Source: Streptomyces albus subsp. chlorinus (GTDB lineage: Bacteria; Actinomycetota; Actinomycetes; Streptomycetales; Streptomycetaceae). Taken from it: a stretch of DNA of 64,000 nt. The translations under genes were made by a program, and so were the position numbers. Below, piece after piece: positions 6,142 to 13,005 of this stretch. The number at the start of each line of letters is the position of its first letter. Positions within the stretch are counted from its first letter, which is position 1. Where the stretch lies: assembly GCF_013302895.1 (NCBI RefSeq), contig NZ_VJOK01000001.1, forward strand, positions 4,238,083 through 4,302,082. Reading direction: 5' to 3'. Under the pieces are notes generated by a model. It saw only the letters and a program-made list of their open reading frames with translations. It did no database searches and was not told the origin of the DNA.

Positions 6142-6995
6142 TGGCGGAAGAGACCCGAACAGCACTGGTACGGCGGGCACGGAAGATCAATCGCGCTCTT
6201 GCTGAGGTTTACCCGTACGCGCACTGTGAACTCGACTTCGTGAACGCATGGCAACTGTTGGTAGCAACGGTGCTCAGCGCACAGACGACAGACCTACGGG
6301 TCAACCAGGTGACTCCGGGGCTGTTCGCGAAGTACCCGCGCCCGGCTGATCTGGCCGGAGCGGACCCGGCTGACGTTGAGGACTTGATCAGACCAACGGG
6401 GTTCTTCCGCGCCAAGACCCGGAGCATCACCAGGCTTGCCGCTTCCGTGGTCGCTGACTATGACGGGATGGTGCCCAAGACCCTTGCTGAGCTGGTGAAA
6501 CTTCCAGGGGTGGGGCGGAAGACAGCGTTCGTGGTCACGGGCAACGGGTGCGCGTGCGACGCGAGCCTAGCGGGGGACCCGAACCATGGTGCTAAGGTGT
6601 CAACCCCCTTCGGCGTGCCGGGGCTGACCGTGGACACCCACTTCGGGCGGCTGGTGCGCCGCTGGAAGCTCACCGAGCAGACGGACGCCGTCAAGGTCGA
6701 GCAGGAGATCGACGACCTGCTGCCGGAGAGCGAGTGGACGATGTTCTCGCACCGCACGATCTTCCACGGCCGCCGCATCTGCCACTCCCGCAAGCCCGCC
6801 TGCGGCGCCTGCCCCATCGCCGAGCTGTGTCCCTCCTACGGCGAGGGCGAGACCGACCCGGAGAAGGCGAAGAAGCTGCTCAAGTACGAAATGGGCGGTC
6901 AGCCGGGCCAGCGCCTCAAGCCCCCGGCCGACTACCCGGGGCAGCCCGCGCCGCCGCTGCCCTCCCGCCGGCCGGCGGCCGGGGGCGCCCAGTGA
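6141..6995 (+). CDS. nth: Endonuclease III (chimeric: element-derived 5' half, chromosomal 3' half)
   Basis: Endonuclease III excises oxidised pyrimidines and cleaves abasic sites. The protein (284 aa from ATG 6141) shows the conserved N-terminus (LDFVNAWQLLVATVLSAQTT), the helix-hairpin-helix LPGVGRKTA with the catalytic Lys, the catalytic Asp in VDTHFGR, and the 4Fe-4S ligands C-x6-C-x2-C-x5-C (CHSRKPACGACPIAELC). Between the Lys and Asp, where the family normally runs straight from VLGNAFG..., there is an extra ~20-residue segment (GCACDASLAGDPNHGAKVST). Codons before that point resemble the element to the left; after it they are typical high-GC Streptomyces. I infer integration inside nth with replacement of the 5' half. 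Whether the insert permits activity is unknown. The stop overlaps the NUDIX start (GTGA). Confidence 0.9.
   Translation: MAEETRTALVRRARKINRALAEVYPYAHCELDFVNAWQLLVATVLSAQTTDLRVNQVTPGLFAKYPRPADLAGADPADVEDLIRPTGFFRAKTRSITRLAASVVADYDGMVPKTLAELVKLPGVGRKTAFVVTGNGCACDASLAGDPNHGAKVSTPFGVPGLTVDTHFGRLVRRWKLTEQTDAVKVEQEIDDLLPESEWTMFSHRTIFHGRRICHSRKPACGACPIAELCPSYGEGETDPEKAKKLLKYEMGGQPGQRLKPPADYPGQPAPPLPSRRPAAGGAQ
6590..6630. other. Inferred attachment-site junction within nth
   Basis: The composition switch and the end of the non-homologous peptide insert both fall here. Bases before about 6605 encode the odd GAKVSTP segment, and bases from TTCGGCGTGCC onward encode the universally conserved FGVPGLTVDTHFGR. 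The strand-exchange point should lie in or next to the shared sequence starting at TTCGGCG. The partner junction should be left of the window. Confidence 0.5.
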
Positions 6996-7798
6996 CGGGC
7001 GCACGGCGGTCCCCCTCTCCCTCCCCCTGCCCTTCCTCGTCCCCGTCCACCCCCTCGTCCCCGTCCACCTCCTCCTCCCCGTCCTCGTCCAAGTCCTCGT
7101 CACCTTCCGCGCCCGGCCCGGGTCCCGGCGACCCCGTGGAGGTCAGCGACCGGGGGCTGCCGGAGTGGCTGCTGCCCGTACGGGACGCGGCCGAGACCGT
7201 CGAGGCGAGCCAGCTCAGCCGGTTCCTGCCGCCGCGCGACGGCGGAGGACGTCCCTCCGCCGTCCTGGTGCTCTTCGGTGAGGGCGCCGACGGCCCCGAG
7301 CTGCTGCTGATCCAGCGGGCGTCCAGCCTGCGCTCACACGCCGGGCAACCCTCTTTCCCGGGCGGTTCCCTCGATCCGGAGGACGGCGATCCGCAGGGGG
7401 ACGGCAGGCTGCGGGCCGCGCTGCGCGAGGCGGAGGAGGAGACGGGCCTCGACCCCTCGGGCGTGCAGGTGTTCGGCGTACTGCCCAGCCTCTACATCCC
7501 CGTCAGCGGCTTCGTCGTCACGCCGGTGCTGGGCTGGTGGCGCCGCCCGACCCCGGTGGCGCCCGTCGACCCGGCCGAGACGGCCCGGGTCTTCACCGTC
7601 CCGATCACCGATTTCACCGACCCCGCCAACCGCGCCATGGCCGTCCACCCCGCCGGGCACGTGGGCCCGGCCTTCCTGGTCGGCCCCGCGCTGGTGTGGG
7701 GGTTCACGGCGGGCCTCATCGACCGGATCCTGCACTACGCCGGGTGGGAGCGCCCCTGGGACCGGGACCGCCGGGTTCCGCTCGACTGGCACGCGTGA
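6992..7798 (+). CDS. NUDIX hydrolase, probable CoA pyrophosphatase type
   Basis: This 268-residue protein starts at a GTG overlapping the nth stop. Residues ~5-45 are a Ser/Pro-only low-complexity tract encoded by an almost unbroken pyrimidine run. The NUDIX fold follows from about residue 60: VLVLFGEGADGPELLLIQRA, HAGQPSFPGGSLDPEDGD and the NUDIX box ending LREAEEETGL. The HAGQ(P/I)(S/A)FPGG signature before the box is characteristic of the CoA pyrophosphatase (NudL/YeaB-like) subgroup. These enzymes hydrolyse CoA or similar nucleotide diphosphates in the cytoplasm. Placement directly after nth is conserved in Streptomyces, and the overlap implies the two are co-translated, so this gene is now also driven from the element's promoter. 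Confidence 0.85.
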   Translation: MTGARRSPSPSPCPSSSPSTPSSPSTSSSPSSSKSSSPSAPGPGPGDPVEVSDRGLPEWLLPVRDAAETVEASQLSRFLPPRDGGGRPSAVLVLFGEGADGPELLLIQRASSLRSHAGQPSFPGGSLDPEDGDPQGDGRLRAALREAEEETGLDPSGVQVFGVLPSLYIPVSGFVVTPVLGWWRRPTPVAPVDPAETARVFTVPITDFTDPANRAMAVHPAGHVGPAFLVGPALVWGFTAGLIDRILHYAGWERPWDRDRRVPLDWHA

Positions 7799-8091
7799 CC
7801 CGGGGCGGACCGCCCCGTGCGGCCTGACCGCTGCCGACCGGTTGTCCGAGGGGAATGACCGTCTTGGCCGAGGAAGTGACCGTCTGCGTTCACACGTTCG
7901 GCAGGCGTGAGTCCGGCGGTGCCGTGCTCATGAGACGGTGTCCCTTCCGCCTGCCGCACGGGTCGCCGGCACACGGGCCCCCGCGCACGGACCACTGGCC
8001 GCCCGGACCACTGGCCGCACGGGTCACTGGCCGCGCGGGCGCGGCGGGCGGTGCACGAGTGTCGAGGTGAACCCGAGGCGAGGCTGATTCG

Positions 8092-9291
8092 GTGAACATG
8101 CTGGACGTACTGCTGCTCGCGGCGGCTGTGTGGTTCGCGATCGTCGGCTACCGCCAGGGCTTCGTCGTCGGCATCCTGTCCGTCCTCGGCTTCCTCGGCG
8201 GCGGACTGGTCGCGCTGTTCGTCCTGCCGCTGCTGTGGGACCAGTTCACCGGGGGCGAGCGTCCGGGGACGGGCATGGCGATCGGCGTCGTCATCGCCGT
8301 GATCCTCTGCGCCTCGGTCGGGCAGGCGCTCACCACCCACCTGGGCAACAAACTGCGGCAGCACATCACCTGGTCGCCCGCGCGGGCCCTGGACGCGACC
8401 GGGGGCGCCCTCGTCAACGTGCTCGCCATGCTGGTCGTCGCCTGGCTGATCGGCTCCGCGCTGGCGGGCACCTCACTGCCGACGCTGGGCAAGGAAGTAC
8501 GCGACTCCAAGGTCCTGCTCGGCGTCTCCAGGGTGATGCCCCGGGGGGCCGACAACTGGTTCGCCGACTTCTCGTCCGTACTGGCCGAGAGCGGCTACCC
8601 GCAGGTCTTCTCGCCGTTCGCCAACGAGCCGATCCGCGACGTGCCGCCCCCCGACCCGCGGCTGGCCGGCAGTCCCGTGGTCGAGCGCGCCAAGCGCAGC
8701 ATCGTCAAGGTCGTGGGCACGGCGCCGAGCTGCGGGAAGGAGGTGGAGGGCACCGGATTCGTCTTCTCGCGGGGCAAGGTGATGACGAACGCGCACGTCG
8801 TCGGCGGTGTCCAGGCGCCGACCGTGCAGATCGGCGGCGAGGGGGCGCGGTACGGCGCCAGCGTGGTGCTCTACGACTGGAAGCGTGACATCGCCGTCCT
8901 CGACGTCCCCGGTCTGCACGCGCCCGCGCTGCGCTTCGACGAGCACGACGCGGACAGCGGCGACGACGCGATCGTGGCGGGCTTCCCGCAGAACGGCGGC
9001 TACGACGTACGTGCCGCGCGGGTGCGCGGCCGGATCACGGCCGAGGGACCCGACATCTACCACCGGGGCACCGTCGGCCGTGACGTCTACTCGCTCTACG
9101 CCATGATCCGCGAGGGCAACTCGGGCGGCCCGCTGCTCACCCCCGAGGGCCGGGTCCACGGCGTGGTCTTCGCCAAGTCGCTGGACGACGACCGCACGGG
9201 GTACGCGCTGACCGTCGACGAGATCCGCGAGGACATCACCAAGTCACGCACGGCCCGCCGCCCGGTGGACACCCAGGGCTGCGCGCTCTGA
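8092..9291 (+). CDS. MarP-like membrane serine protease (CvpA + trypsin-like domains)
   Basis: The 399-residue protein has four hydrophobic helices in residues 1-150 (MLDVLLLAAAVWFAIVGYRQ, ILSVLGFLGGGLVALFVLPL and two more), matching the CvpA/colicin V-production-like domain. An extracytoplasmic trypsin-like domain follows, with the catalytic His in TNAHVVGG, Asp in DIAVLDV and Ser in EGNSGGPLL. Two cysteines (one in PSCGKEVEG, one near the end in QGCAL) could form the redox-sensitive disulfide known in mycobacterial MarP. MarP protects against acid and oxidative stress by periplasmic proteolysis, so a similar envelope-stress role is likely. Start: GTG 8092, with an in-frame ATG two codons later. 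The 293-base gap upstream holds several CCACTGGCCGC-like repeats and no convincing gene. Confidence 0.85.
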   Translation: MNMLDVLLLAAAVWFAIVGYRQGFVVGILSVLGFLGGGLVALFVLPLLWDQFTGGERPGTGMAIGVVIAVILCASVGQALTTHLGNKLRQHITWSPARALDATGGALVNVLAMLVVAWLIGSALAGTSLPTLGKEVRDSKVLLGVSRVMPRGADNWFADFSSVLAESGYPQVFSPFANEPIRDVPPPDPRLAGSPVVERAKRSIVKVVGTAPSCGKEVEGTGFVFSRGKVMTNAHVVGGVQAPTVQIGGEGARYGASVVLYDWKRDIAVLDVPGLHAPALRFDEHDADSGDDAIVAGFPQNGGYDVRAARVRGRITAEGPDIYHRGTVGRDVYSLYAMIREGNSGGPLLTPEGRVHGVVFAKSLDDDRTGYALTVDEIREDITKSRTARRPVDTQGCAL

Positions 9292-9326
9292 CGGCACCGG
9301 CGCCGCGCCGGGGAGCCCGGCAGGGG

Positions 9327-9512
9327 TCAGCCGCGGGTGTGCCGCAGTCTCGCTCCCACCCAGCGCGCCCGGCGGCGCAGGATGCGGGGGATGCCCAGCT
9401 CGGCGTCCGCGGAGTGCGGTTGCCGGGCGGCGCGCGGAGAAGCCTGGCCGCGCGGGTCCCTCAGATGACCGCGGTTACGTGCCACGTCACGGAAGTCGTG
9501 CGTCAAGCCCAT
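9327..9512 (-). CDS. Possible 61-residue basic protein
   Basis: MGLTHDFRDVARNRGHLRDP continues as an Arg-rich polypeptide ending RARWVGARLRHTRG. No gene lies opposite, so it is not a shadow, and its length fits small basic hypothetical proteins annotated in Streptomyces. The Shine-Dalgarno is weak and the composition could be a by-product of high GC. Otherwise the 9292-9699 stretch contains only a purine-rich repeat. Confidence 0.35.
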   Translation of the reverse strand: MGLTHDFRDVARNRGHLRDPRGQASPRAARQPHSADAELGIPRILRRRARWVGARLRHTRG

Positions 9513-9587
9513 ACCGGGGTGCTTGCCCTGGGCCCAAGGTCAGTAATCACCCACCCGCCGCTCATTCGGCCTATGCGGTGGGCATGT

Positions 9588-9690
9588 GTGCGGAGTGGAG
9601 CGAAGCGGAGGAGAAGAGCGGGGAGAACGGGCGGAGGAACGGGAGAACGGGCGGAGGATCGGGAGGAGGAGCGGGCGAAGAAGCGGGCAC
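9588..9690. repeat. Purine-rich imperfect repeat tract
   Basis: About 100 bases on the plus strand are almost only G and A, built from recurring GGAG, AACGGGCGGAG and GGGAGGAGG units. It lies just downstream of the alpha/beta hydrolase, which is on the minus strand. It may be simple slippage-derived sequence or a triplex-prone tract. Confidence 0.55.
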
Positions 9691-9699
9691 GCGCGGGCC

Positions 9700-10707
9700 T
9701 CAGCGGTCCGGCTCCGGGTCGCTGAGCCAGTGCACCAGTTCCGTGGTGAAGGCCGCCGGGTCCTCCTCGTGCGGCCAGTGCCCGAGCCCGTCGAAGAGCC
9801 GCCAGCGGTACGGGGCTTCCACGTACTGCCCCGAACCCGCCGCGCTGCGCGTCCGCATCACCGGATCGAGTGAACCGTGCAGATGGAGCGTCGGCACCCG
9901 CACCGGCCGCTTCATCCGGCGGTAGAACTGCACCCCGTCCGGCCGCGCCAGCGACCGCACCAGCCACCGGTAGGGCTCGACCGAGCAGTGCGCCGTGGAG
10001 GGGATGCACATGGCGCGCCGGTAGTTGCCGAGGGCCGGACCGCCGGTTTCCCCGGCGTTCCCGGCGGCTGCGGTGGTGTCGGCGGCGGCGACGGTGTCGG
10101 CGGCGACCGTGGTGTCGGTGGTGTCCGCCAGCTTGGGGCCGGCCCACTCCCTGATCAGCCGCTCCACCAACGCGCCGTCGTCGGCGACGAGCTGACGCTC
10201 CGGCACCCACGGGCGCTGGAAGCCCCAGATGTGGGAGCTGGCGGCCGTCTGCCGGACGTCGGCGAGCATGGCGGCCCGCCAGCGGCGCGGATGCGGCATC
10301 GAGACGACGGCGAGCCGGCGGATCAGCTTGGGCCGCATCACCGCCGCCGTCCACGCCAGATAGCCCCCCAGGTCGTGTCCGACCAGCGCCGCGTCGGGCT
10401 CCCCCAGGGAGCGGATGACCCCGGTCACATCGAGCGCGAGGTTGGCCGGGTCGTAGCCGCGCGGCGTACGGTCGCTGCCGCCCACGCCCCGCAGGTCCAT
10501 GGCGACGGCGCGGTAACCGGCGTCGGCGAGCGCGGGCAACTGGTGCCGCCACGCCCACCAGTACTGCGGGAATCCGTGCAGCAGCAGTACCAGCGGGCCT
10601 TCCCCCATCTCGGCGATGTGGAAGCGCGCTCCGTTGGCGGCCACGTCCCGGTGCGTCCAGGGGCCCTCGGGACGGATCACGGCCGTGGGACTGTCTGCGA
10701 GCGTCAT
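9700..10707 (-). CDS. Alpha/beta hydrolase, epoxide hydrolase-like
   Basis: This 335-residue cytoplasmic protein shows the oxyanion-hole motif HGFPQYWWAW, the nucleophile elbow GHDLGG with Asp rather than Ser, a charge-relay segment LHLHGSLDPV and the catalytic His in DGLGHWPHEE. An Asp nucleophile together with the HGFP motif is characteristic of soluble epoxide hydrolases and haloalkane dehalogenases; the substrate is unknown. A stretch near residues 185-205 is a simple repeat of TT/AAAD residues, probably a lid loop expansion. The start ATG overlaps the stop of the holin-like gene (ATGA), so the two are translationally coupled. Confidence 0.8.
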   Translation of the reverse strand: MTLADSPTAVIRPEGPWTHRDVAANGARFHIAEMGEGPLVLLLHGFPQYWWAWRHQLPALADAGYRAVAMDLRGVGGSDRTPRGYDPANLALDVTGVIRSLGEPDAALVGHDLGGYLAWTAAVMRPKLIRRLAVVSMPHPRRWRAAMLADVRQTAASSHIWGFQRPWVPERQLVADDGALVERLIREWAGPKLADTTDTTVAADTVAAADTTAAAGNAGETGGPALGNYRRAMCIPSTAHCSVEPYRWLVRSLARPDGVQFYRRMKRPVRVPTLHLHGSLDPVMRTRSAAGSGQYVEAPYRWRLFDGLGHWPHEEDPAAFTTELVHWLSDPEPDR

Positions 10708-11174
10708 ACGGACGAGCGTGTCACACCCTGGAGCTGCGGGCGCTCCTTCCCACCGTCCTCCGCCGCACGCGGGTGCGGCTTGGCGTGCGAGAGGACGGAC
10801 GCGCTCTGCTTGGCGGACGCCATCGACTTCTGCGCGCTCTTGCTCCTGGAGACCTTCTTGAACTTGGCCAGCGCGAGCAGCAGCAGAAGCAGCGCGAGCG
10901 CGATGAACGCGCCGCCCACGATCAGGAACGACCAGGCGAGGCCGAGACCCAGGTTGTGGATGCCGTAGGCGGCGGCGAAGCTGAGCACGGGCAGTGCGAA
11001 GAGCAGCAGTACCCCGGCGACCAGGGCCGCGCCGCTGCCCATCACGCCGCGCTTGACGTCCTGCCGCAGTTCGGCCTTGGCCAGCGCGATCTCGTCGTGC
11101 ACCAGCGCGGACATCTCCGCGGTGGCCGCCGCGACCAACTGGCCGAGGCTGCGGCCGTCGTCGGCTGCGCTCAT
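10704..11174 (-). CDS. Phage-holin-like (DUF1469) membrane protein
   Basis: The 156-residue protein begins MSAADDGRSLGQLVAAATAE, carries the conserved EIALAKAELRQDVKRG segment, then two transmembrane helices (ALVAGVLLLFALPVLSFAAA and AWSFLIVGGAFIALALLLLL) and a Lys/Ser-rich cytoplasmic tail (KFKKVSRSKSAQKSMASAK). This matches the widespread actinobacterial 'phage holin family / DUF1469' proteins, which are chromosomal and not lytic; their role is unknown. A GGGAGAG Shine-Dalgarno precedes the start. It is the first gene of a two-gene operon with the epoxide hydrolase-like gene. Confidence 0.8.
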   Translation of the reverse strand: MSAADDGRSLGQLVAAATAEMSALVHDEIALAKAELRQDVKRGVMGSGAALVAGVLLLFALPVLSFAAAYGIHNLGLGLAWSFLIVGGAFIALALLLLLLALAKFKKVSRSKSAQKSMASAKQSASVLSHAKPHPRAAEDGGKERPQLQGVTRSSV

Positions 11175-11401
11175 CGCTCACTCTCCCTTGCGTCTCGTAC
11201 GGGCCCGCGGCGGTGCGGGCCCGGTGCTTCCTCCGGCTCCAGTGTCCGCCCGGTTCCCGTACCCCGAACGCGGAGGGGTACCGGTCCCTTCGCGAACGAG
11301 GGCTCCGCCGGGGAGGCCCGCGCCCCGCGAAGGTCCCCGTCACGGGAGGTCCGGCGCCCGGCGCCCCGGATTACCGGCCGGTCACCATGTGTCAGGCTCG
11401 A

Positions 11402-12811
11402 TCATGCCGGACCATCATCCGCCGCGTCGTCGCCTTGGGCCACTTCGGCGAGCCTGCGGTGTTCCGCCGCCTTGGCCTCGTAGAGGGCCGCCATCCGGAG
11501 GTGGAAGTCCGGGTCGCCCTCCTCGTACACGTCCGGGACGCCGTCGCCGTCCTCGTCCCGCTCCTCTGCCTCCAGCAGCGAACGGTACCTGCGCGTACGG
11601 AGTTTGAGCAGGATCCCCGCGAAGACGGCGGCCAGCAGGGAACCCGTGAGCACGGCGGCCTTGGACTCGTCGGTGAGCGCGGCCTCCCCCGCGAAGGCGA
11701 GTTCACTGATCAGCAGCGAGACGGTGAAACCGATCCCGGCCAGCGCGGCGATGGCCAGCACGTCGGCCCAGGCCAGGTCCCGGTTCAGCTCGGCCTTGGT
11801 GAAACGGGCCGCGGCCCAGGCGCCGAAGAACACCCCGAGCGTCTTGCCCACCAGCAGCCCGAGGACCACCCCCAGGGTCTCCGGCCGGGTGAACACCTGG
11901 GTCAGGGCCCCGCCCGAGACCGCGACACCCGCCGCGAACAGCGCGAAGACGGGTACCGCGAGCCCCGCCGACAGCGGCCTGACCAGGTGTTCGATACGCG
12001 CGGCCGGTGACGCCGTCTCACCCGGCCGTACCGAGCAGCGCAGCATCAGCCCCATCGCCACGCCGGCCACCGTGGCATGCACCCCGCTGGCGTGCATCAG
12101 CCCCCAGATGACGAGCGCCAGCGGCACATACACGTACCAGCCACGCACCCCCTTGTGGTGCAGGAACCAGAAGACGGCCAGCCCCGCGACCGCCCCCGCC
12201 AGCGCGCCCAGGCTGATCCCCGCCGAGTAGAAGACGGCGATGATCACGATGGCGCCCAGGTCGTCCACCACCGCCAGGGTCAGCAGGAAGGCGCGCAGCG
12301 CGGAGGGCAGGCCCGTGCCGAGCACCGCCAGCACCCCCAGCGCGAAGGCGATGTCGGTCGCCATGGGAATCGCCCAGCCCCGCAGGTCCCCGCCGCCCGC
12401 GGCGGAGGCGGCGACGTAGATCAGCGCCGGGACGGCCATGCCGCACACCGCCGAGACGATCGGCAGCGCCGCCGCCCGCGGATCGCGCAACTCACCCGCG
12501 ACCAGCTCACGCTTCAGCTCGATACCGGCCACGAAGAAGAAGATCGTCAGCAGGCCGTCCTTGGCCCAGTCGGCCACCGACAGGTTCAGATGCAGCGCCT
12601 CGGGCCCGAAGTGGAAGTCCCGTACGTCCGCGTAGAAGCCGCTCACCCCCGTGTTGGCCAGCACCAGTGCGAGAACGGCGGCGGCCAGCAGGAGGGTCCC
12701 GCCGACGGTCTCGGTACGGAGCGCGTCCGCGAGGAACGTCCGCTCGGTCAGCGGCAGCCTGCCGAGGAAGACGGAGCGGCGGCGGGCGCCGTCGCCGTGG
12801 GGCGGGGACAT
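11402..12811 (-). CDS. nhaA: Na+/H+ antiporter NhaA with EF-hand-like C-terminal extension
   Basis: NhaA exchanges cytoplasmic Na+ for external H+. The 469-residue protein (ATG 12811, AGGGAGG upstream) has about 12 hydrophobic helices. It has the hallmark GWAIPMATDIAFALGVLAVLG and the double-Asp ion site AVVDDLGAI, plus FFFVAGIELKREL near the start. After the last helix there is a cytoplasmic tail of ~55 residues with DEDGDGVPDVYEEGDPDFH, an EF-hand/dockerin-like acidic loop, followed by a helix LRMAALYEAKAAEHRRLAEV. The tail is beyond the usual NhaA length and could sense Ca2+ or other cations, which is inference. The gene is monocistronic, with the terminator of acs upstream. Confidence 0.9.
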   Translation of the reverse strand: MSPPHGDGARRRSVFLGRLPLTERTFLADALRTETVGGTLLLAAAVLALVLANTGVSGFYADVRDFHFGPEALHLNLSVADWAKDGLLTIFFFVAGIELKRELVAGELRDPRAAALPIVSAVCGMAVPALIYVAASAAGGGDLRGWAIPMATDIAFALGVLAVLGTGLPSALRAFLLTLAVVDDLGAIVIIAVFYSAGISLGALAGAVAGLAVFWFLHHKGVRGWYVYVPLALVIWGLMHASGVHATVAGVAMGLMLRCSVRPGETASPAARIEHLVRPLSAGLAVPVFALFAAGVAVSGGALTQVFTRPETLGVVLGLLVGKTLGVFFGAWAAARFTKAELNRDLAWADVLAIAALAGIGFTVSLLISELAFAGEAALTDESKAAVLTGSLLAAVFAGILLKLRTRRYRSLLEAEERDEDGDGVPDVYEEGDPDFHLRMAALYEAKAAEHRRLAEVAQGDDAADDGPA

Positions 12812-12927
12812 CAGGGACCTCCCTGGAGGGTGGCGGACACACCTGTGGTGTGTGCCGACCAGACTTCCCGGCTCGCCCCATTTCTTGGCGCATTCTTTAC
12901 GCGCCCCCGCCAGCCTAACCAATGCGA

Positions 12928-12962
12928 GTGAGGGGGCACCCGGCCACCGGGTGCCCCCTCAC
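12928..12962 (-). terminator. Strong hairpin terminator downstream of acs
   Basis: GTGAGGGGGCACCCGG (12928-12943) is perfectly complementary to CCGGGTGCCCCCTCAC (12947-12962), a 16-bp stem with a 3-base loop. It sits between the acs stop (13006) and the nhaA start. Confidence 0.75.
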
Positions 12963-13005
12963 CGCGCGCTCACGGACTCACGCCGCGCTCACCTCGCTGA
13001 CCAGG

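Larger units (their letters stand above)
1..6605. mobile_element. End of an integrated prophage/integrative element, junction inside nth
   Basis: This stretch is visibly richer in A/T and in codons such as CTA, GAA, ATT and GCT than the DNA to its right. It is filled with short, tightly overlapping plus-strand genes. Several products are typical of actinophages or actinomycete integrative elements: a DUF2637/SpdB-like membrane protein, an XRE/DUF5753 regulator with a DUF6879 partner, and tiny cysteine-bearing proteins. Composition changes abruptly near 6600, in the middle of nth, where the reading frame carries a short non-homologous insert; I take this as the attachment junction. The left end, integrase and structural or transfer genes are not in the window, so prophage and conjugative element cannot be separated. 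The right boundary is uncertain by tens of bases. Confidence 0.75.
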
